From Bradyrhizobium sp. WBAH42 (GTDB lineage Bacteria > Pseudomonadota > Alphaproteobacteria > Rhizobiales > Xanthobacteraceae): DNA of 64,000 nucleotides. The stretch spans positions 7,139,001-7,203,000 of the forward strand of contig NZ_CP036533.1 of assembly GCF_024585265.1 (NCBI RefSeq), written 5' to 3'. The notes under the pieces were generated by a model, which searched no databases, had not been told where the DNA came from, and was given only the letters and a program-made list of their open reading frames with translations. Both the position numbers and the translations under genes were made by a program. The stretch's first letter is position 1; every line of letters starts with the position of its first letter. Shown one piece after another: positions 8,273 to 20,185 of the stretch.

Positions 8273-9828
8273 GCCTCTTCGCCGATCCACGTTGGGGCGA
8301 GGCGCTGTCGCATCTGCCTGACTACCTCGGCAACCACGTGCGGGTGAGCCTCGCCGCGCTCGCGCTTGGCCTCGCCGTGAGCCTGCCGTTGGCGATCCTG
8401 ACGCGCAACCGCCCGGCGCCGCGCGGCATCCTGCTCGCGTTCGCCAGCATCGTGCAGACCGTACCCGGGCTGGCGCTGCTCGCACTGTTCTATCCGCTGC
8501 TGCTGCTGGCGGCTTCCGTCACGCTTGCCTGGTTCGGCGTATCCTTCTCCGCGTTCGGCTTCCTGCCGGCGATGCTGGCGCTGGCGCTCTATTCGATGCT
8601 GCCGGTGCTGCGCAACGGCATCACCGGCCTCAACGGCATCGATCCCGCGCTGATCGAGGCAGCGAAGGGCGTCGGCATGACCGCGCGGCAATCGCTTGTC
8701 AACGTCGAGCTGCCGCTCGCGCTGCCGGTGATGATGGCCGGCATCCGCACCGCGGCGGTGTGGGTGATCGGCACCGCGACGCTGTCGACGCCGATCGGGC
8801 AGACCAGCCTCGGCAATTATATTTTCGCCGGCCTCCAGACCCAGAACTGGGTGTTCGTGCTGTTCGGCTGCGTGGCTTCCGCCCTGCTCGCGCTTGCGGT
8901 CGACCAGCTGCTTGGACTGATCGAGAGCGGACTGCGCCGCCGCAGCCGTGTGCGCAGCAGCCTCGGCGCGGTCGGAATCGCGGCGCTGGTCGCAGCAACG
9001 CTGGTGCCGACGATGGGACGCTCGGCGTCGGGCTATGTGGTCGGCGCCAAAACCTTCGCGGAGCAATATGTGCTGTCGGCGTTGATGAGGGACCGCCTCC
9101 AGGCCGCCGGTCTGTCCGGGACGGCGCGCTCCGGGCTCGGCTCCAGCGTGATCTTCGGGGCGCTGAAGGCCGGCGACATCGATCTCTATGTCGATTATTC
9201 CGGCACGCTCTGGGCAAACCAGCTGCATCGCACCGACATGAGGCCGCGCGCCGAGCTGGTGGCGGAATTGAAGACGGCGCTCGCCAAGGACAACATCACC
9301 CTGCTCGGCGAGCTCGGCTTCGAGAATGCCTATGCGCTGGTGATGCCAAGACGGCGCGCCGAGGCGCTCGGCATCCGAACCATCGGCGATCTCGCCGCAC
9401 ATGCGGCGACGCTGTCGATTGCAGGCGACTACGAATTCTTCTCGCGCCCCGAATGGGCCGCCCTGCAGAAGGCCTATGGGCTGCAGTTCCGCGCCCAGCG
9501 CCAGATGCAACCGGACTTCATGTATGCGGCCGTCGCCAGCGGCGAGGTCGACGTCATCGCCGGCTACACCAGCGACGGCTTGATCGCCAAATACGAGCTC
9601 ACAACGCTCGACGATCCCAAAAACGCGATCCCGCCCTACGATGCGATCCTGCTGCTCGCGCCGAAGCGCGCCGGCGACGAGCGACTGCAGGCGGCGCTCA
9701 AGCCATTGCTCGGCAAGATCGACATCGCCACCATGCGCGAAGCGAACCTGCGCGCCAGCGGCAATGATGCGAATTCATCGCCCGATGCTGTGGCGAAGTG
9801 GTTGTGGGAAAAAGTCGGCAAGCGATAG
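8269..9828 (+). CDS. ABC transporter permease fused to substrate-binding domain (OpuCB-OpuCC type)
   Basis: This 519-residue protein joins a permease (about residues 1-225, with five or six membrane segments and the EAA loop EAAKGVGMTARQSLVNVELP near 130-150) to an OpuAC-like glycine-betaine-type binding domain from about residue 256 (VVGAKTFAEQYVLSALM). A membrane segment at about 232-249 tethers the binding domain on the outer face. Such fusions are known in the osmoprotectant (OTCN) family. It overlaps the ATPase gene by 4 bases, and the two together form a complete importer. Glycine betaine, choline or a related compound is likely. Confidence 0.9.
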   Translation: MSLFADPRWGEALSHLPDYLGNHVRVSLAALALGLAVSLPLAILTRNRPAPRGILLAFASIVQTVPGLALLALFYPLLLLAASVTLAWFGVSFSAFGFLPAMLALALYSMLPVLRNGITGLNGIDPALIEAAKGVGMTARQSLVNVELPLALPVMMAGIRTAAVWVIGTATLSTPIGQTSLGNYIFAGLQTQNWVFVLFGCVASALLALAVDQLLGLIESGLRRRSRVRSSLGAVGIAALVAATLVPTMGRSASGYVVGAKTFAEQYVLSALMRDRLQAAGLSGTARSGLGSSVIFGALKAGDIDLYVDYSGTLWANQLHRTDMRPRAELVAELKTALAKDNITLLGELGFENAYALVMPRRRAEALGIRTIGDLAAHAATLSIAGDYEFFSRPEWAALQKAYGLQFRAQRQMQPDFMYAAVASGEVDVIAGYTSDGLIAKYELTTLDDPKNAIPPYDAILLLAPKRAGDERLQAALKPLLGKIDIATMREANLRASGNDANSSPDAVAKWLWEKVGKR

Positions 9829-9833
9829 GCCGG

Positions 9834-11546
9834 CTACAATCCCCGGATCATTCCGGCATCGATCAGCAGCCGGTTCAGCCGCCGCGCCTCGGCGCCATCC
9901 TTGCAGCCGTAGAAGATGCCTTTGCAGCGGAGCATGATCTCTTTCTGCTCGGCAAAGGAGGGGTCGAGCGGGATGCCGGCGGCTTCCTGAATCACCAGCG
10001 GCAGATAGGGGCCGTCGATCGTGTCCATCACGGCCTGGCTTCCAACCGGCTCGAAATTGACGGCGTCGATCGCATAATAGGTCGCGTAGAGGCGCGGATC
10101 GTAGGCGTCGAGCTTCTTGCCGATCGCGCCCTCGTCGAGCCCGGGCTCGAGGATGGCAGGCGCAAATTCCGGCTGATGATCGCCATAGCGCACGATCAGG
10201 AAGGGCTCGCCGGGAAAGGTCTTCTTCAAACCGGCAACGAACGCCTTGTACTGCTCGGCGCTCATGGCCTGCCGGCGCAGATATTCGTCGATGGACGGCA
10301 CGTTGCCCGGCGCGCGCCAGTTCGGCAGCAGATCGGGACGGAAGCGGGTCTCCCAGGGGAAGTGGTTGGCACCGAGATAGATGAAGGTGAACAGCGGCTT
10401 GTTCGGCGGCTGCTGGCCGATCAGCTGCAGCGCCTTGTCGTAGAAGAAGCTGTCGGGCTCGACATCCTTGGCGCCGAGATCCTTGGAATCGAGGAAGCGC
10501 TCGATTCCCGTCGTCATCTGGAAGCTGCGCGCGGCCATGAAGCCGCCATGGGCGGGATAGAGCGACAGCGTGTCATAGCCGCAGCGGCGCAGTGCCAGCG
10601 GCAGGCCGCGCTCGACCCGGCTCGAGGCGATGCGCGTGACGAAATAGGCGAAGCGGCCGAACGAGCGCGAGGAGAGCCCTGCGAGCACGTTGTATTCGGT
10701 GAACCAGCTCGGGCCGCCATTGCTCTCGGCGAGGAACGTGCGCTGCTTGCCGTCCCACGATTTGAAATGGTCGCCATAGCGCGGCGGCACCTTGATGCCC
10801 TGGGCGGCGCGGATATCGAAACTCGATTCATCATGGATCATGATGATGTTGGGCCGGCGGCCCGCGGGGTGGCAGGCATCGACCAGCGGCATGTTGAGCC
10901 GCTCGTTGGTCGAGGCAGCCGCCTCCATGAAGCCGTACCGCGCAAAGTCGGAGACGGACGTGACGCCCGAGCGGAAGAATTTCGAGAGATAACCGTCGTC
11001 GTAATAGCCGCGCCAGGCCTCGTCCGGGTGATAGAGCGAATAGCCGACCAGGGCGGCAAGGCAGGCGAGCTTGCAGGCGAGCGCCGGCAGGCGGCGGATG
11101 CGGAACGGATCGAGCCACCACAGCGCGTACATCAGCGGCAGCGTGACGAGACCGGCCAGGATCACCGACCAGCGCAAATTCGGAAAGATCGTGAACAGGA
11201 ACGCGACGGTGTCGCGGTCGATCATCATCAGGTCTATGAAGTTGACCGTCATCTGCACGACGTCGTGCTTGAGCCGCGACAGCAGCACCAGCACGACGAC
11301 CATGGTCAGCGACAGCGCGCCCGACAGCGCCGGCCGCCGCAGCAGCACGATCCAGAAGAAGTTGAGGATGCCCCAGGCCAGCGCGAAGGACAGGCGCGAG
11401 CCGAAATCGGTCTCGGTCTCGTACATCAGTGCGAGCGCGGCCAGATGCGGCGCCGCAACCGCGAGCAGCCGCCAGATGCCGAGTGCGGCGACGCTCGCCA
11501 GCACGGCGGTGGTAGCAGAAGGGCCTGGATTGGGCGCGGACGCCAT
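9834..11546 (-). CDS. Sulfatase-domain membrane protein, LtaS/phosphoglycerol-transferase-like
   Basis: This protein of about 570 residues has several N-terminal membrane helices (first 165 or so residues) and a periplasmic alkaline-phosphatase-superfamily domain. PNIIMIHDESSFD gives the first metal site, PSWFTEYNVLAGLSS the likely Thr nucleophile region, and RYGDHQPEF the Asp-His metal ligands. Relatives transfer phosphoglycerol or phosphoethanolamine to glycans, lipids or osmoregulated periplasmic glucans. ATG 11546 (MASAPNPGP) is preferred over a TTG 13 codons upstream, though neither has a strong ribosome site. It is convergent with the OpuC-like operon, whose stop is 5 bases away. Confidence 0.85.
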   Translation of the reverse strand: MASAPNPGPSATTAVLASVAALGIWRLLAVAAPHLAALALMYETETDFGSRLSFALAWGILNFFWIVLLRRPALSGALSLTMVVVLVLLSRLKHDVVQMTVNFIDLMMIDRDTVAFLFTIFPNLRWSVILAGLVTLPLMYALWWLDPFRIRRLPALACKLACLAALVGYSLYHPDEAWRGYYDDGYLSKFFRSGVTSVSDFARYGFMEAAASTNERLNMPLVDACHPAGRRPNIIMIHDESSFDIRAAQGIKVPPRYGDHFKSWDGKQRTFLAESNGGPSWFTEYNVLAGLSSRSFGRFAYFVTRIASSRVERGLPLALRRCGYDTLSLYPAHGGFMAARSFQMTTGIERFLDSKDLGAKDVEPDSFFYDKALQLIGQQPPNKPLFTFIYLGANHFPWETRFRPDLLPNWRAPGNVPSIDEYLRRQAMSAEQYKAFVAGLKKTFPGEPFLIVRYGDHQPEFAPAILEPGLDEGAIGKKLDAYDPRLYATYYAIDAVNFEPVGSQAVMDTIDGPYLPLVIQEAAGIPLDPSFAEQKEIMLRCKGIFYGCKDGAEARRLNRLLIDAGMIRGL

Positions 11547-12199
11547 CGACGACACGCAACTTCTGGTCCGGCGGGGTGATGCCAAGCCTGGCCGGCCCGA
11601 TAGCGGCCAAGGCCTCCGGAGCAGCCGGAAGCCTGCACCGTGTCATAAAACTGTAACGGAACGGTCAAGGACAGGCAACGCGCGGCGGGGTCCGACCTTC
11701 GCTTATTGTTAGTGGGCTGCGACGCATGCCCCAGCGCTTCGCTATTCCGGCGATGAACTGGTCTAGCACCGCTTCGCCTGCGCCATCCTCGGCGCTCGGG
11801 ACGTCGCGGCTCGGCAAGTGCGGACGACGCCGCGGACCGGCGCGCAGCATCGCGGACGGAGATCTCCGCTCCGTGCTTTTAGTTGCAGCGCAGCATCGAT
11901 CAGGGCCAGGGCGACGTTCGCCGTGGTGATACCGCCGGCGTGGGCCGCGGGACGGCGGGCGTGCGGCTTGGAGCTCGAACGACCCAGCAATGTCTCGCGC
12001 AAGACGAAAAGAGCGAGATCGCTGTTTGCGATCTCGCTCGAATTAGAACGGCAAAGGTTCACGATTTGGCTTGGCGAGCGAAGCTCGTTGCGCTCGCGTC
12101 CCGGACAAGCGCAGCGCAGAGCCGGGACGCAGGAGCCGCGCCGGGCCCCGGATCAGCAGCGCATCACCAAGGTGCTGAGCGCGTCCGGAGCACAACGGC
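11547..12199. other. Long intergenic region without a recognisable gene
   Basis: About 650 bases between the sulfatase gene start and the ilvC stop. Short open frames on both strands have no recognisable domain or good ribosome site. It holds a perfect hairpin at 12011-12039 and, at 12099-12128, an inverted repeat GTCCCGG...CCGGGAC embedded in GCGCTCGCGTCCCGGACAAG, which looks like another bradyrhizobial intergenic repeat. Confidence 0.6.
12011..12039. terminator. Perfect 12-bp hairpin downstream of ilvC
   Basis: GAGCGAGATCGC (12011-12022), loop TGTTT, GCGATCTCGCTC (12028-12039). No mismatches. The flanks lack a strong T run in either direction, so it may be a weak or factor-assisted terminator for ilvC transcription (minus strand) or an RNA-processing hairpin. 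Confidence 0.5.
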
Positions 12200-13352
<1,153 letters not shown>

Positions 13353-13955
13353 TCATGCATCCATGAAAACGGGGTAGAGGGAGGCCAGCAGCAGGATCGC
13401 CATCAGGATGTTGAAGGCGCGGACCAGCCGCTCGGAGGTCAGGACCGGCCGCAATGCGGAGCCGAACAGGGCCCAGACTACGGTCGAGACCGTGCCGACG
13501 ATCAGGCTGATCACAGTCTGAATGGCGATGTTGATCGGGAATTGGGCGATCGCCGCATAGGCGGTGATGGTGCCGATCACGATCACCCAGCCCTTGGCGT
13601 TGATCCATTGGAACATCGCCGCGCCCCAGAAGGTCATGGGGCCGCGGCCATTCTCCTCGCCCGGCTTTGCCGGACCGGCCATGGCGATCGCGGCAGCCAG
13701 GTAAATCAGGTAGGCGGCGCCTGCATATTTCAGGATGGTCTGGAGGATCGGATAGGCCAGGAACACCGAGCCGAGCCCGAGGCCGACCGCGGCGACCATG
13801 AAGGCGAAGCCGAGCACGATGCCGACGATGTGCGGGATGGTGCGCCGGAAGCCGTAGGTCAGGCCGGAGGACAGCAGCATGATGTTGTTCGGCCCGGGCG
13901 TGAAGTACATCACGACCATGAAGACGAGGAAGGCATAGAACAGCGAGTAGGTCAT
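13353..13955 (-). CDS. LysE/RhtB family amino acid exporter
   Basis: This 200-residue inner-membrane protein belongs to the LysE/RhtB family: the N-terminus carries FTPGPNNIMLLSSGLTYGFRR, the family hallmark, and there are about six hydrophobic segments. Such proteins export amino acids or their derivatives. I start it at ATG 13955, because GAGG ends 5 bases before it; an upstream ATG and GTG are in the same frame. It begins 8 bases after the EamA stop and lies between ilv genes, which suggests a role in removing excess branched-chain amino acids or threonine; that is inference. Confidence 0.88.
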   Translation of the reverse strand: MTYSLFYAFLVFMVVMYFTPGPNNIMLLSSGLTYGFRRTIPHIVGIVLGFAFMVAAVGLGLGSVFLAYPILQTILKYAGAAYLIYLAAAIAMAGPAKPGEENGRGPMTFWGAAMFQWINAKGWVIVIGTITAYAAIAQFPINIAIQTVISLIVGTVSTVVWALFGSALRPVLTSERLVRAFNILMAILLLASLYPVFMDA

Positions 13956-13962
13956 CATCACC

Positions 13963-14838
13963 TCACGCAGTCTTCGGCAGAACTTGCGGGCGCTTCGCCA
14001 GCACCATCACGGTGATACCGCCAATCACGGTCAGCATGCCGGCGAGGCGAAGCGGCCCGAACCGTTCGCCAAACACGATGCTGGAGGCCGCCGAGCCCAC
14101 GAACGGCACCAGCAGCGCGAACGGCACGACTTGCGCAGCCGGGTAGTCGCGCAAGAGGCGGCCCCACAGCCAATAGGCGATGCTGGTCGAGATGCCGCCG
14201 AGCATCAGCATGCAGAGCGCCGATGCCAGCGACATGTGCGTCAGCGACGTCCAGGTCGACGCCGGCCCGTTGGCGAGCAGCGCCAGCACGAACAGCGGCA
14301 CGGCCGAGGCGAGGCAGAGCCAGGCAAACAGGTCGAACATCGGCACGCCGCGCGCGCCACGAAGCAGCAGATTGCCGATGGCGAAGCTGAGCGGCGAGAT
14401 CATCAGCACCGCGAAGGCGGCAACGCTGAAATCATAGCCGACGGTGCCGCAGATCATCAGCAAGCCAGCCGCGGCGATGGCGACGCCGAGCGTCTGCACC
14501 GGCGTCGGACGTTCGCCGAATAGGATCGCGGCAAAGCCGATCGTGAACAGCGCCTGGCTCTGCACGACGACGGAGGTGAGGCCCACCGGGACGCCATGGG
14601 CGATGCCGTAGGCCTGCGACAGGAACTGGCCGAGGAACAGCGTGAAGCTGATTGCGATCAGCAGCGACCAAGCAATTTTGGGCTTACGGATGAACAGGCA
14701 CGGCATCGCCGCAATGGTGAAGCGCAACGCCGTCATCAGCTCCGGCGAAAGCTCGTCGAGCGCGATCCGGCTCGCCACGAAGGCAAGCCCCCAGATGATC
14801 GCCACCATGACGGCGATGAGGATGTCGGCCGGCTTCAT
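13963..14838 (-). CDS. EamA/DMT superfamily transporter
   Basis: This 291-residue protein has about ten hydrophobic segments arranged as two EamA repeats; PADILIAVMVAIIWGLAFVA is the usual first helix, and VALTxxVVQSQALFTIGFAAILFGERPTPVQ closes the first repeat. DMT proteins of this type usually export amino acids or metabolites (YdeD/RhaT-like). It is 49 bases downstream of the methyltransferase gene and directly upstream of the LysE gene, forming an exporter pair in the ilv block. Confidence 0.88.
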   Translation of the reverse strand: MKPADILIAVMVAIIWGLAFVASRIALDELSPELMTALRFTIAAMPCLFIRKPKIAWSLLIAISFTLFLGQFLSQAYGIAHGVPVGLTSVVVQSQALFTIGFAAILFGERPTPVQTLGVAIAAAGLLMICGTVGYDFSVAAFAVLMISPLSFAIGNLLLRGARGVPMFDLFAWLCLASAVPLFVLALLANGPASTWTSLTHMSLASALCMLMLGGISTSIAYWLWGRLLRDYPAAQVVPFALLVPFVGSAASSIVFGERFGPLRLAGMLTVIGGITVMVLAKRPQVLPKTA

Positions 14839-14887
14839 TGTTGTTTCCGGTTCTGCCTTGTCGTGCAGCCCTGTTTATTGTTCTGGT

Positions 14888-15583
14888 CTAGCCTTGCTCG
14901 CCGGCTTTCGGTTTCCGCAGCAGATAGGTGCCGTGCATCGGCGCGTGGTAGTCGGCCGCGACCAGGGTGAAGCCGACGTCGGTCAGCATCCGCTCCATCA
15001 CCCAGCCGAAGGTGGAATATTCGTCGCGCATGTGGGTCACCACGCCCTCGCGGGAGAAATCGTGGTTCTTGATCTGGAAGTCGGCCCATTGCTCGACGTC
15101 ACGCTCGATCGCGTCAGGCATCGATGAGTAAACAATATCACGGAGATAAAACGTCGCTCCGGGCTTGAGCGCGCGAAAAATCCGCGACATCGCCACCGCC
15201 TTCCAGAAATCCGGCAGATGGTGCAGCGTGAACTCGCTGACGATGAGATCGTAGGATTCGGGCCGGTAGGCGAAGCTGAGCAGGCCGGCGGATTGGGTGC
15301 GCACCGGTGCCTTGCGGTCGCGGGCATAGATCTCGGCCAACGCCAGCATTGCCGGCGAAATGTCGATGGCGTCGACGTCGGCGCCCATCAACGCCGCCTC
15401 GGTGGCGAGTACGCCGTTGCCGCAGCCGATATCGGCGATGCGCCAGCCACGCTGGACCCCGAGCATCTTCAGCGCGGCGCGCGCCCGCAGATCGGCATCG
15501 TCATGGTTGTCGTAGATCGAGGCCACAGCGGGCTCGATCCCCATCCGGTTCCGCTCGTTGTAGTACCAGTCGCGCGCCAGCAT
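14888..15583 (-). CDS. Class I SAM-dependent methyltransferase
   Basis: This 231-residue protein has a methyltransferase-11/25 type fold. Motif I is ADIGCGNGVLATEAA (residues 50-64), with DAIDISPAML at 71-80 as the acidic post-motif and SEFTLHHLPDFWKAVAMSR further on. The substrate is unknown. It starts 3 bases after the ilvN stop, so it is co-transcribed with the branched-chain amino acid genes, but no biochemical link is evident. ATG 15583 has AAGGGA about 10 bases upstream, inside the ilvN end. Confidence 0.87.
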   Translation of the reverse strand: MLARDWYYNERNRMGIEPAVASIYDNHDDADLRARAALKMLGVQRGWRIADIGCGNGVLATEAALMGADVDAIDISPAMLALAEIYARDRKAPVRTQSAGLLSFAYRPESYDLIVSEFTLHHLPDFWKAVAMSRIFRALKPGATFYLRDIVYSSMPDAIERDVEQWADFQIKNHDFSREGVVTHMRDEYSTFGWVMERMLTDVGFTLVAADYHAPMHGTYLLRKPKAGEQG

Positions 15584-15586
15584 GGC

Positions 15587-16129
15587 TCACATCCCTTCAG
15601 GCCCGCGGCCGATCGCGGCAACGCCGGTGCGCGACACCTCGACGAGGCCGAGCGGGCGCATCAGGTCGATATATTGATTGATCTTGTCCGTATTGCCTGT
15701 GATCTCGAACACAAAGCTCTCGGTGGTGGCGTCGATCACCCGGGCGCGGAACGCATCCGCCAGCCGGAGCGCCTCGACCCGATGCTCGCCCTGTCCGCGC
15801 ACTTTCACCATCGCCAGCTCGCGCTCGATCGAGCGCTTGGTCTGGGTCATGTCGACGACCTGATACACCGGGATCATGCGGTCGAGCTGGTTCTTGATCT
15901 GCGCGATCACCATCGGCGTGCCCGTGGTGACGATGGTGATCCGAGAGAGGTGCTTCTGAGCCTCGGTCTCCGAGACCGTGAGGCTCTCGATGTTGTAGCC
16001 GCGCCCCGAGAACAGGCCGATGACGCGCGCGAGCACGCCCGGCTCGTTCTGCACGAGCACCGCAAGCGTATGCGTCTCGTTGGGATCGTGACGGTCCTCG
16101 ATGAAATAGGCGGATGCGGGCTGGTTCAT
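15587..16129 (-). CDS. ilvN: Acetolactate synthase small (regulatory) subunit
   Basis: This 180-residue protein is the valine-sensing regulatory subunit of acetohydroxyacid synthase. It opens with an ACT domain (HTLAVLVQNEPGVLARVIG and RGYNIESLTV), which forms the effector site, followed by the C-terminal ALS_ss domain. ATG 16129 is chosen for AGGGGA in AGGGGACGACA just upstream. It is separated from its catalytic partner ilvB by the threonine dehydratase gene, all on the same strand and within about 25 bases of each other. Also called ilvH in some annotations. Confidence 0.96.
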   Translation of the reverse strand: MNQPASAYFIEDRHDPNETHTLAVLVQNEPGVLARVIGLFSGRGYNIESLTVSETEAQKHLSRITIVTTGTPMVIAQIKNQLDRMIPVYQVVDMTQTKRSIERELAMVKVRGQGEHRVEALRLADAFRARVIDATTESFVFEITGNTDKINQYIDLMRPLGLVEVSRTGVAAIGRGPEGM

Positions 16130-16152
16130 TGTCGTCCCCTCTTGTCTCTCCG

Positions 16153-17124
16153 TCACGCCATCGCTGGCGCGTCCGTCCCGACCCAACAGCGGAACAGATC
16201 GAAATCGATATTGCCGCCGGACAGCACGAGACCGACGCGCCTGCCCTTCAGCTTGCTCTTTTCCTGCAGCGCCGCGGCCAGCGCGGCTGCGCCGGCGCCT
16301 TCGGCGAGATTATGCGTATCGGTCCAGTAGGCGCGGATCGCGGCGGCGACCTCGTCGTCGGTGACCTCTACGATGCGCGAGGCGCCCTTGCGGATCAGCG
16401 CGAACGCATCCTCGTCGGGGATGCGCGTTGCCATGCCGTCGGCGCGCGTGTTGCTGGTCTCGGTCGTCACGATTTTTCCGGCCGCGAACGACAGCGCATA
16501 GGACGGCGCTTCCGTCGACTGTACGCCGACGATCTCGGTCTTCAGGCCGAGCAGGTCGCGCGCCATGATGCAGCCGCAGATGCCGGAGCCCTGCCCGATC
16601 GGCACATAGAGGACGTCGAGGTCGGGCACTGCGCGGAATAGTTCGAGAGCGTAGGTCGCAACGCCAAGAACAAGATCCGGGTGGAACGAGGGCACCATGT
16701 GGAGCCCGGCGAACTGCGCGCGACGCTCGGCTTCCTCGCGTGCCGCCTGAAAGTCCTCGCCGTGTTCGACGAGTTCGGCACCGAAGGCCTTCATCGCGCG
16801 GTTCTTCTCGACCGAGTTGCCGCGCGGCACATAGATCACCGCGGGCACGCCGTGCCGGCTCGCGGCAAAGGCGAGGCTCTGGCCGTGATTGCCGCGCGTC
16901 GCCGAGATGATACCCGGCGTGTTCGGCCGCTCCCGCTTCAGCCGTTCGAGATAGACGAGGCCGCCGCGCACCTTGAAGGCGCCGATCGGCGTGTGGTTCT
17001 CGTGCTTCACCACGACCTCGGTGCCGAGCCGACCTGCGAGCAAAGGCCAGGCATGCGCCGGCGTTGCCGGCACCGCCTGCCCCACGATCGCGTGTGCGCG
17101 CTCGAGCTCCCTCAGGTCGAACAT
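16153..17124 (-). CDS. Threonine dehydratase (PLP-dependent), short form without regulatory domain
   Basis: This 323-residue fold-type II PLP enzyme deaminates threonine (or serine) to 2-ketobutyrate. The Schiff-base lysine is K51 in GAFKVRGG, the substrate/PLP asparagine is N79 in RGNHGQS, and the phosphate loop is GQGSGICG (177-184), slightly different from the usual GGGGL. It lacks the C-terminal ACT-like domain of biosynthetic IlvA (about 500 residues), so it should not be feedback-inhibited by isoleucine in the usual way. It begins 4 bases after the ilvB stop. It probably feeds isoleucine synthesis; a serine-racemase-like or catabolic role is the alternative. Confidence 0.9.
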   Translation of the reverse strand: MFDLRELERAHAIVGQAVPATPAHAWPLLAGRLGTEVVVKHENHTPIGAFKVRGGLVYLERLKRERPNTPGIISATRGNHGQSLAFAASRHGVPAVIYVPRGNSVEKNRAMKAFGAELVEHGEDFQAAREEAERRAQFAGLHMVPSFHPDLVLGVATYALELFRAVPDLDVLYVPIGQGSGICGCIMARDLLGLKTEIVGVQSTEAPSYALSFAAGKIVTTETSNTRADGMATRIPDEDAFALIRKGASRIVEVTDDEVAAAIRAYWTDTHNLAEGAGAAALAAALQEKSKLKGRRVGLVLSGGNIDFDLFRCWVGTDAPAMA

Positions 17125-17128
17125 GGCC

Positions 17129-18904
<1,776 letters not shown>

Positions 18905-18961
18905 TGGCTTGCTCCGGATGCGCTGTTGTCAGCGGCTTCGTTCGTGTCGGGTTCGGGAAAT

Positions 18962-18983
18962 AAAAAAGGCCCCGAAGAGGGCC
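18962..18983 (-). terminator. Intrinsic terminator of the ilvB attenuator
   Basis: On the minus strand the stem GGCCC / GGGCC (18983-18979 and 18972-18968, six-base loop) is followed at once by TTTTTT. It lies 58 bases before the ilvB start codon and after the leader ORF stop. It would end transcription unless the antiterminator forms. Confidence 0.85.
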
Positions 18984-19040
18984 CATGCACACCGCCTGTC
19001 ATGTGGATGGCAGCTAGCCACCCCCGGCGGTGTGCCTGGG
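18982..19040 (-). promoter_or_regulatory. ilvB antiterminator hairpin
   Basis: Bases 19040-19026 (minus: CCCAGGCACACCGCC, leader codons 14-18) can pair with 18996-18982 (minus: GGCGGTGTGCATGGG) over 14 of 15 positions. The second arm's final GG is also the start of the terminator stem, so the two structures exclude each other. A ribosome stalled on the Ile/Leu/Val codons leaves the first arm free (antitermination); one that reaches the TAG covers it (termination). Sequence pairing is observed; regulation is inferred. Confidence 0.8.
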
Positions 19041-19079
19041 TACGACGGCGATAAGGAGTTTGGTAATAATGTTACGCAT
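19014..19079 (-). CDS. ilvB leader peptide (21 residues)
   Basis: This short frame begins MRNIITKLLIAVV and ends PRHTAGGG before TAG. Seven of codons 4-13 are Ile, Leu or Val (Ile 4, 5 and 10; Leu 8 and 9; Val 12 and 13), which is what a branched-chain amino acid attenuator needs to sense charged tRNA. It lies between a good promoter and the antiterminator/terminator pair ahead of ilvB. The ribosome site is weak (GGGAAG, about 14 bases upstream). The peptide itself probably has no other function. Confidence 0.85.
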   Translation of the reverse strand: MRNIITKLLIAVVPRHTAGGG

Positions 19080-19111
19080 GGCGGGCGCTCGGCTTCCCAA
19101 AGGTTGCGCAA

Positions 19112-19139
19112 AACATAGCGGCCAAAGCCTGGATGTCAA
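19112..19139 (-). promoter_or_regulatory. Sigma-70-type promoter of the ilvB operon
   Basis: On the minus strand TTGACA (19139-19134), 16-base spacer, TATGTT (19117-19112). Transcription would start near 19105, giving a leader of about 26 bases before the leader-peptide ATG. Confidence 0.75.
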
Positions 19140-19232
19140 GGCAATGCGGCCGTTCCCGCGCGATTTTGGCAGTGTAACGGTGTTCCCCGGGTTCGGCGAG
19201 AGGTAAATTCGGGAACCTGGCACAAAAGCGCG

Positions 19233-20174
19233 TCAATCAAGGTCCCGCTCCGCGGTCACGATCGCCGCGAGCCATCCCCTCGCCTCCTCCGGCCGGACCC
19301 ATTCGAAGTCGGGCAGCTGGTGCCGGAACCAGGTGAATTGCCGCTTAGCGTAGTGGCGGGTATCGCCGCGGCCGATGCTGGCGGCCTCCTCCAGGCTGAG
19401 CTCGCCGCGCAGATGCCGGATCAAGGACGGCACGCCATGGGCCTTCATGGCCGGCAGCAGCGGATCGAGATGCCTGGCGGCGAGCCGCTCGACCTCCTTG
19501 AGCGCGCCGGCGCCCAACATGGCATCGAAACGAGCATCGATGCGGGCATAGAGCTCGTCACGCCCGGGCGCGAGGAAGATCGCACGAAAACTGTCCTTGG
19601 GCAGCAGCGGTGGCTGTCCCTCGCAGTGCCAATCGAGCAGCGAACGGCCGGTTGCCTCGATCACCTCGAGCGCGCGGGCGATGCGGGTGCGGTCGCGCAG
19701 GTTCAATCGCTCTGCCGCGCGCGGATCGCGGGCTGCGAGTTCCGCGTGCAGCGCCTCGACGCCGTTCCGCTCCAGCCGCGCGCGCACGTCCTCGCGCAGC
19801 TCGGCGGGGATCGGCGGCACCACGGAGAGACCTGTGGTCAGTGCCTTGAAATAGAGCCCGGTGCCGCCGATGAAGATCGGCAGACGTCGCTGCGCCCTCG
19901 CCTCATGGAGCGCCTTCGCGGCATCGCTTACCCAGGCACCGGCCGAGAAATTCACGGCGGCATCGACGTGGCCATAGAGCCGATGCGGCACGAGCGCCTC
20001 GTCCGCCGCGGTCGGCCGCGCCGTGATGATGCGGAGGTCACGATAGACCTGCATGGAATCGGCATTGATGACGACGCCGCCGGCGGCGAGCGCAAGCTCG
20101 AGCGCCAGCGCCGACTTGCCGCTGGCGGTCGGGCCTGCGATAAGCACGGCCTTGCTCGAATGCCCCTCGCTCAC
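19233..20174 (-). CDS. miaA: tRNA dimethylallyltransferase
   Basis: This 313-residue enzyme adds an isopentenyl group to N6 of A37 in tRNAs reading UNN codons. P-loop GPTASGKS is at residues 14-21, [11 protein letters not shown] follows as the substrate-specificity motif, and [14 protein letters not shown] is diagnostic. The start is GTG 20174 with GAGG 5 bases upstream. It is divergent from serB, with only 11 bases between the two start codons, and ends about 95 bases before the ilvB promoter. Confidence 0.96.
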   Translation of the reverse strand: MSEGHSSKAVLIAGPTASGKSALALELALAAGGVVINADSMQVYRDLRIITARPTAADEALVPHRLYGHVDAAVNFSAGAWVSDAAKALHEARAQRRLPIFIGGTGLYFKALTTGLSVVPPIPAELREDVRARLERNGVEALHAELAARDPRAAERLNLRDRTRIARALEVIEATGRSLLDWHCEGQPPLLPKDSFRAIFLAPGRDELYARIDARFDAMLGAGALKEVERLAARHLDPLLPAMKAHGVPSLIRHLRGELSLEEAASIGRGDTRHYAKRQFTWFRHQLPDFEWVRPEEARGWLAAIVTAERDLD

Positions 20175-20185
20175 GAAAACCTCAA

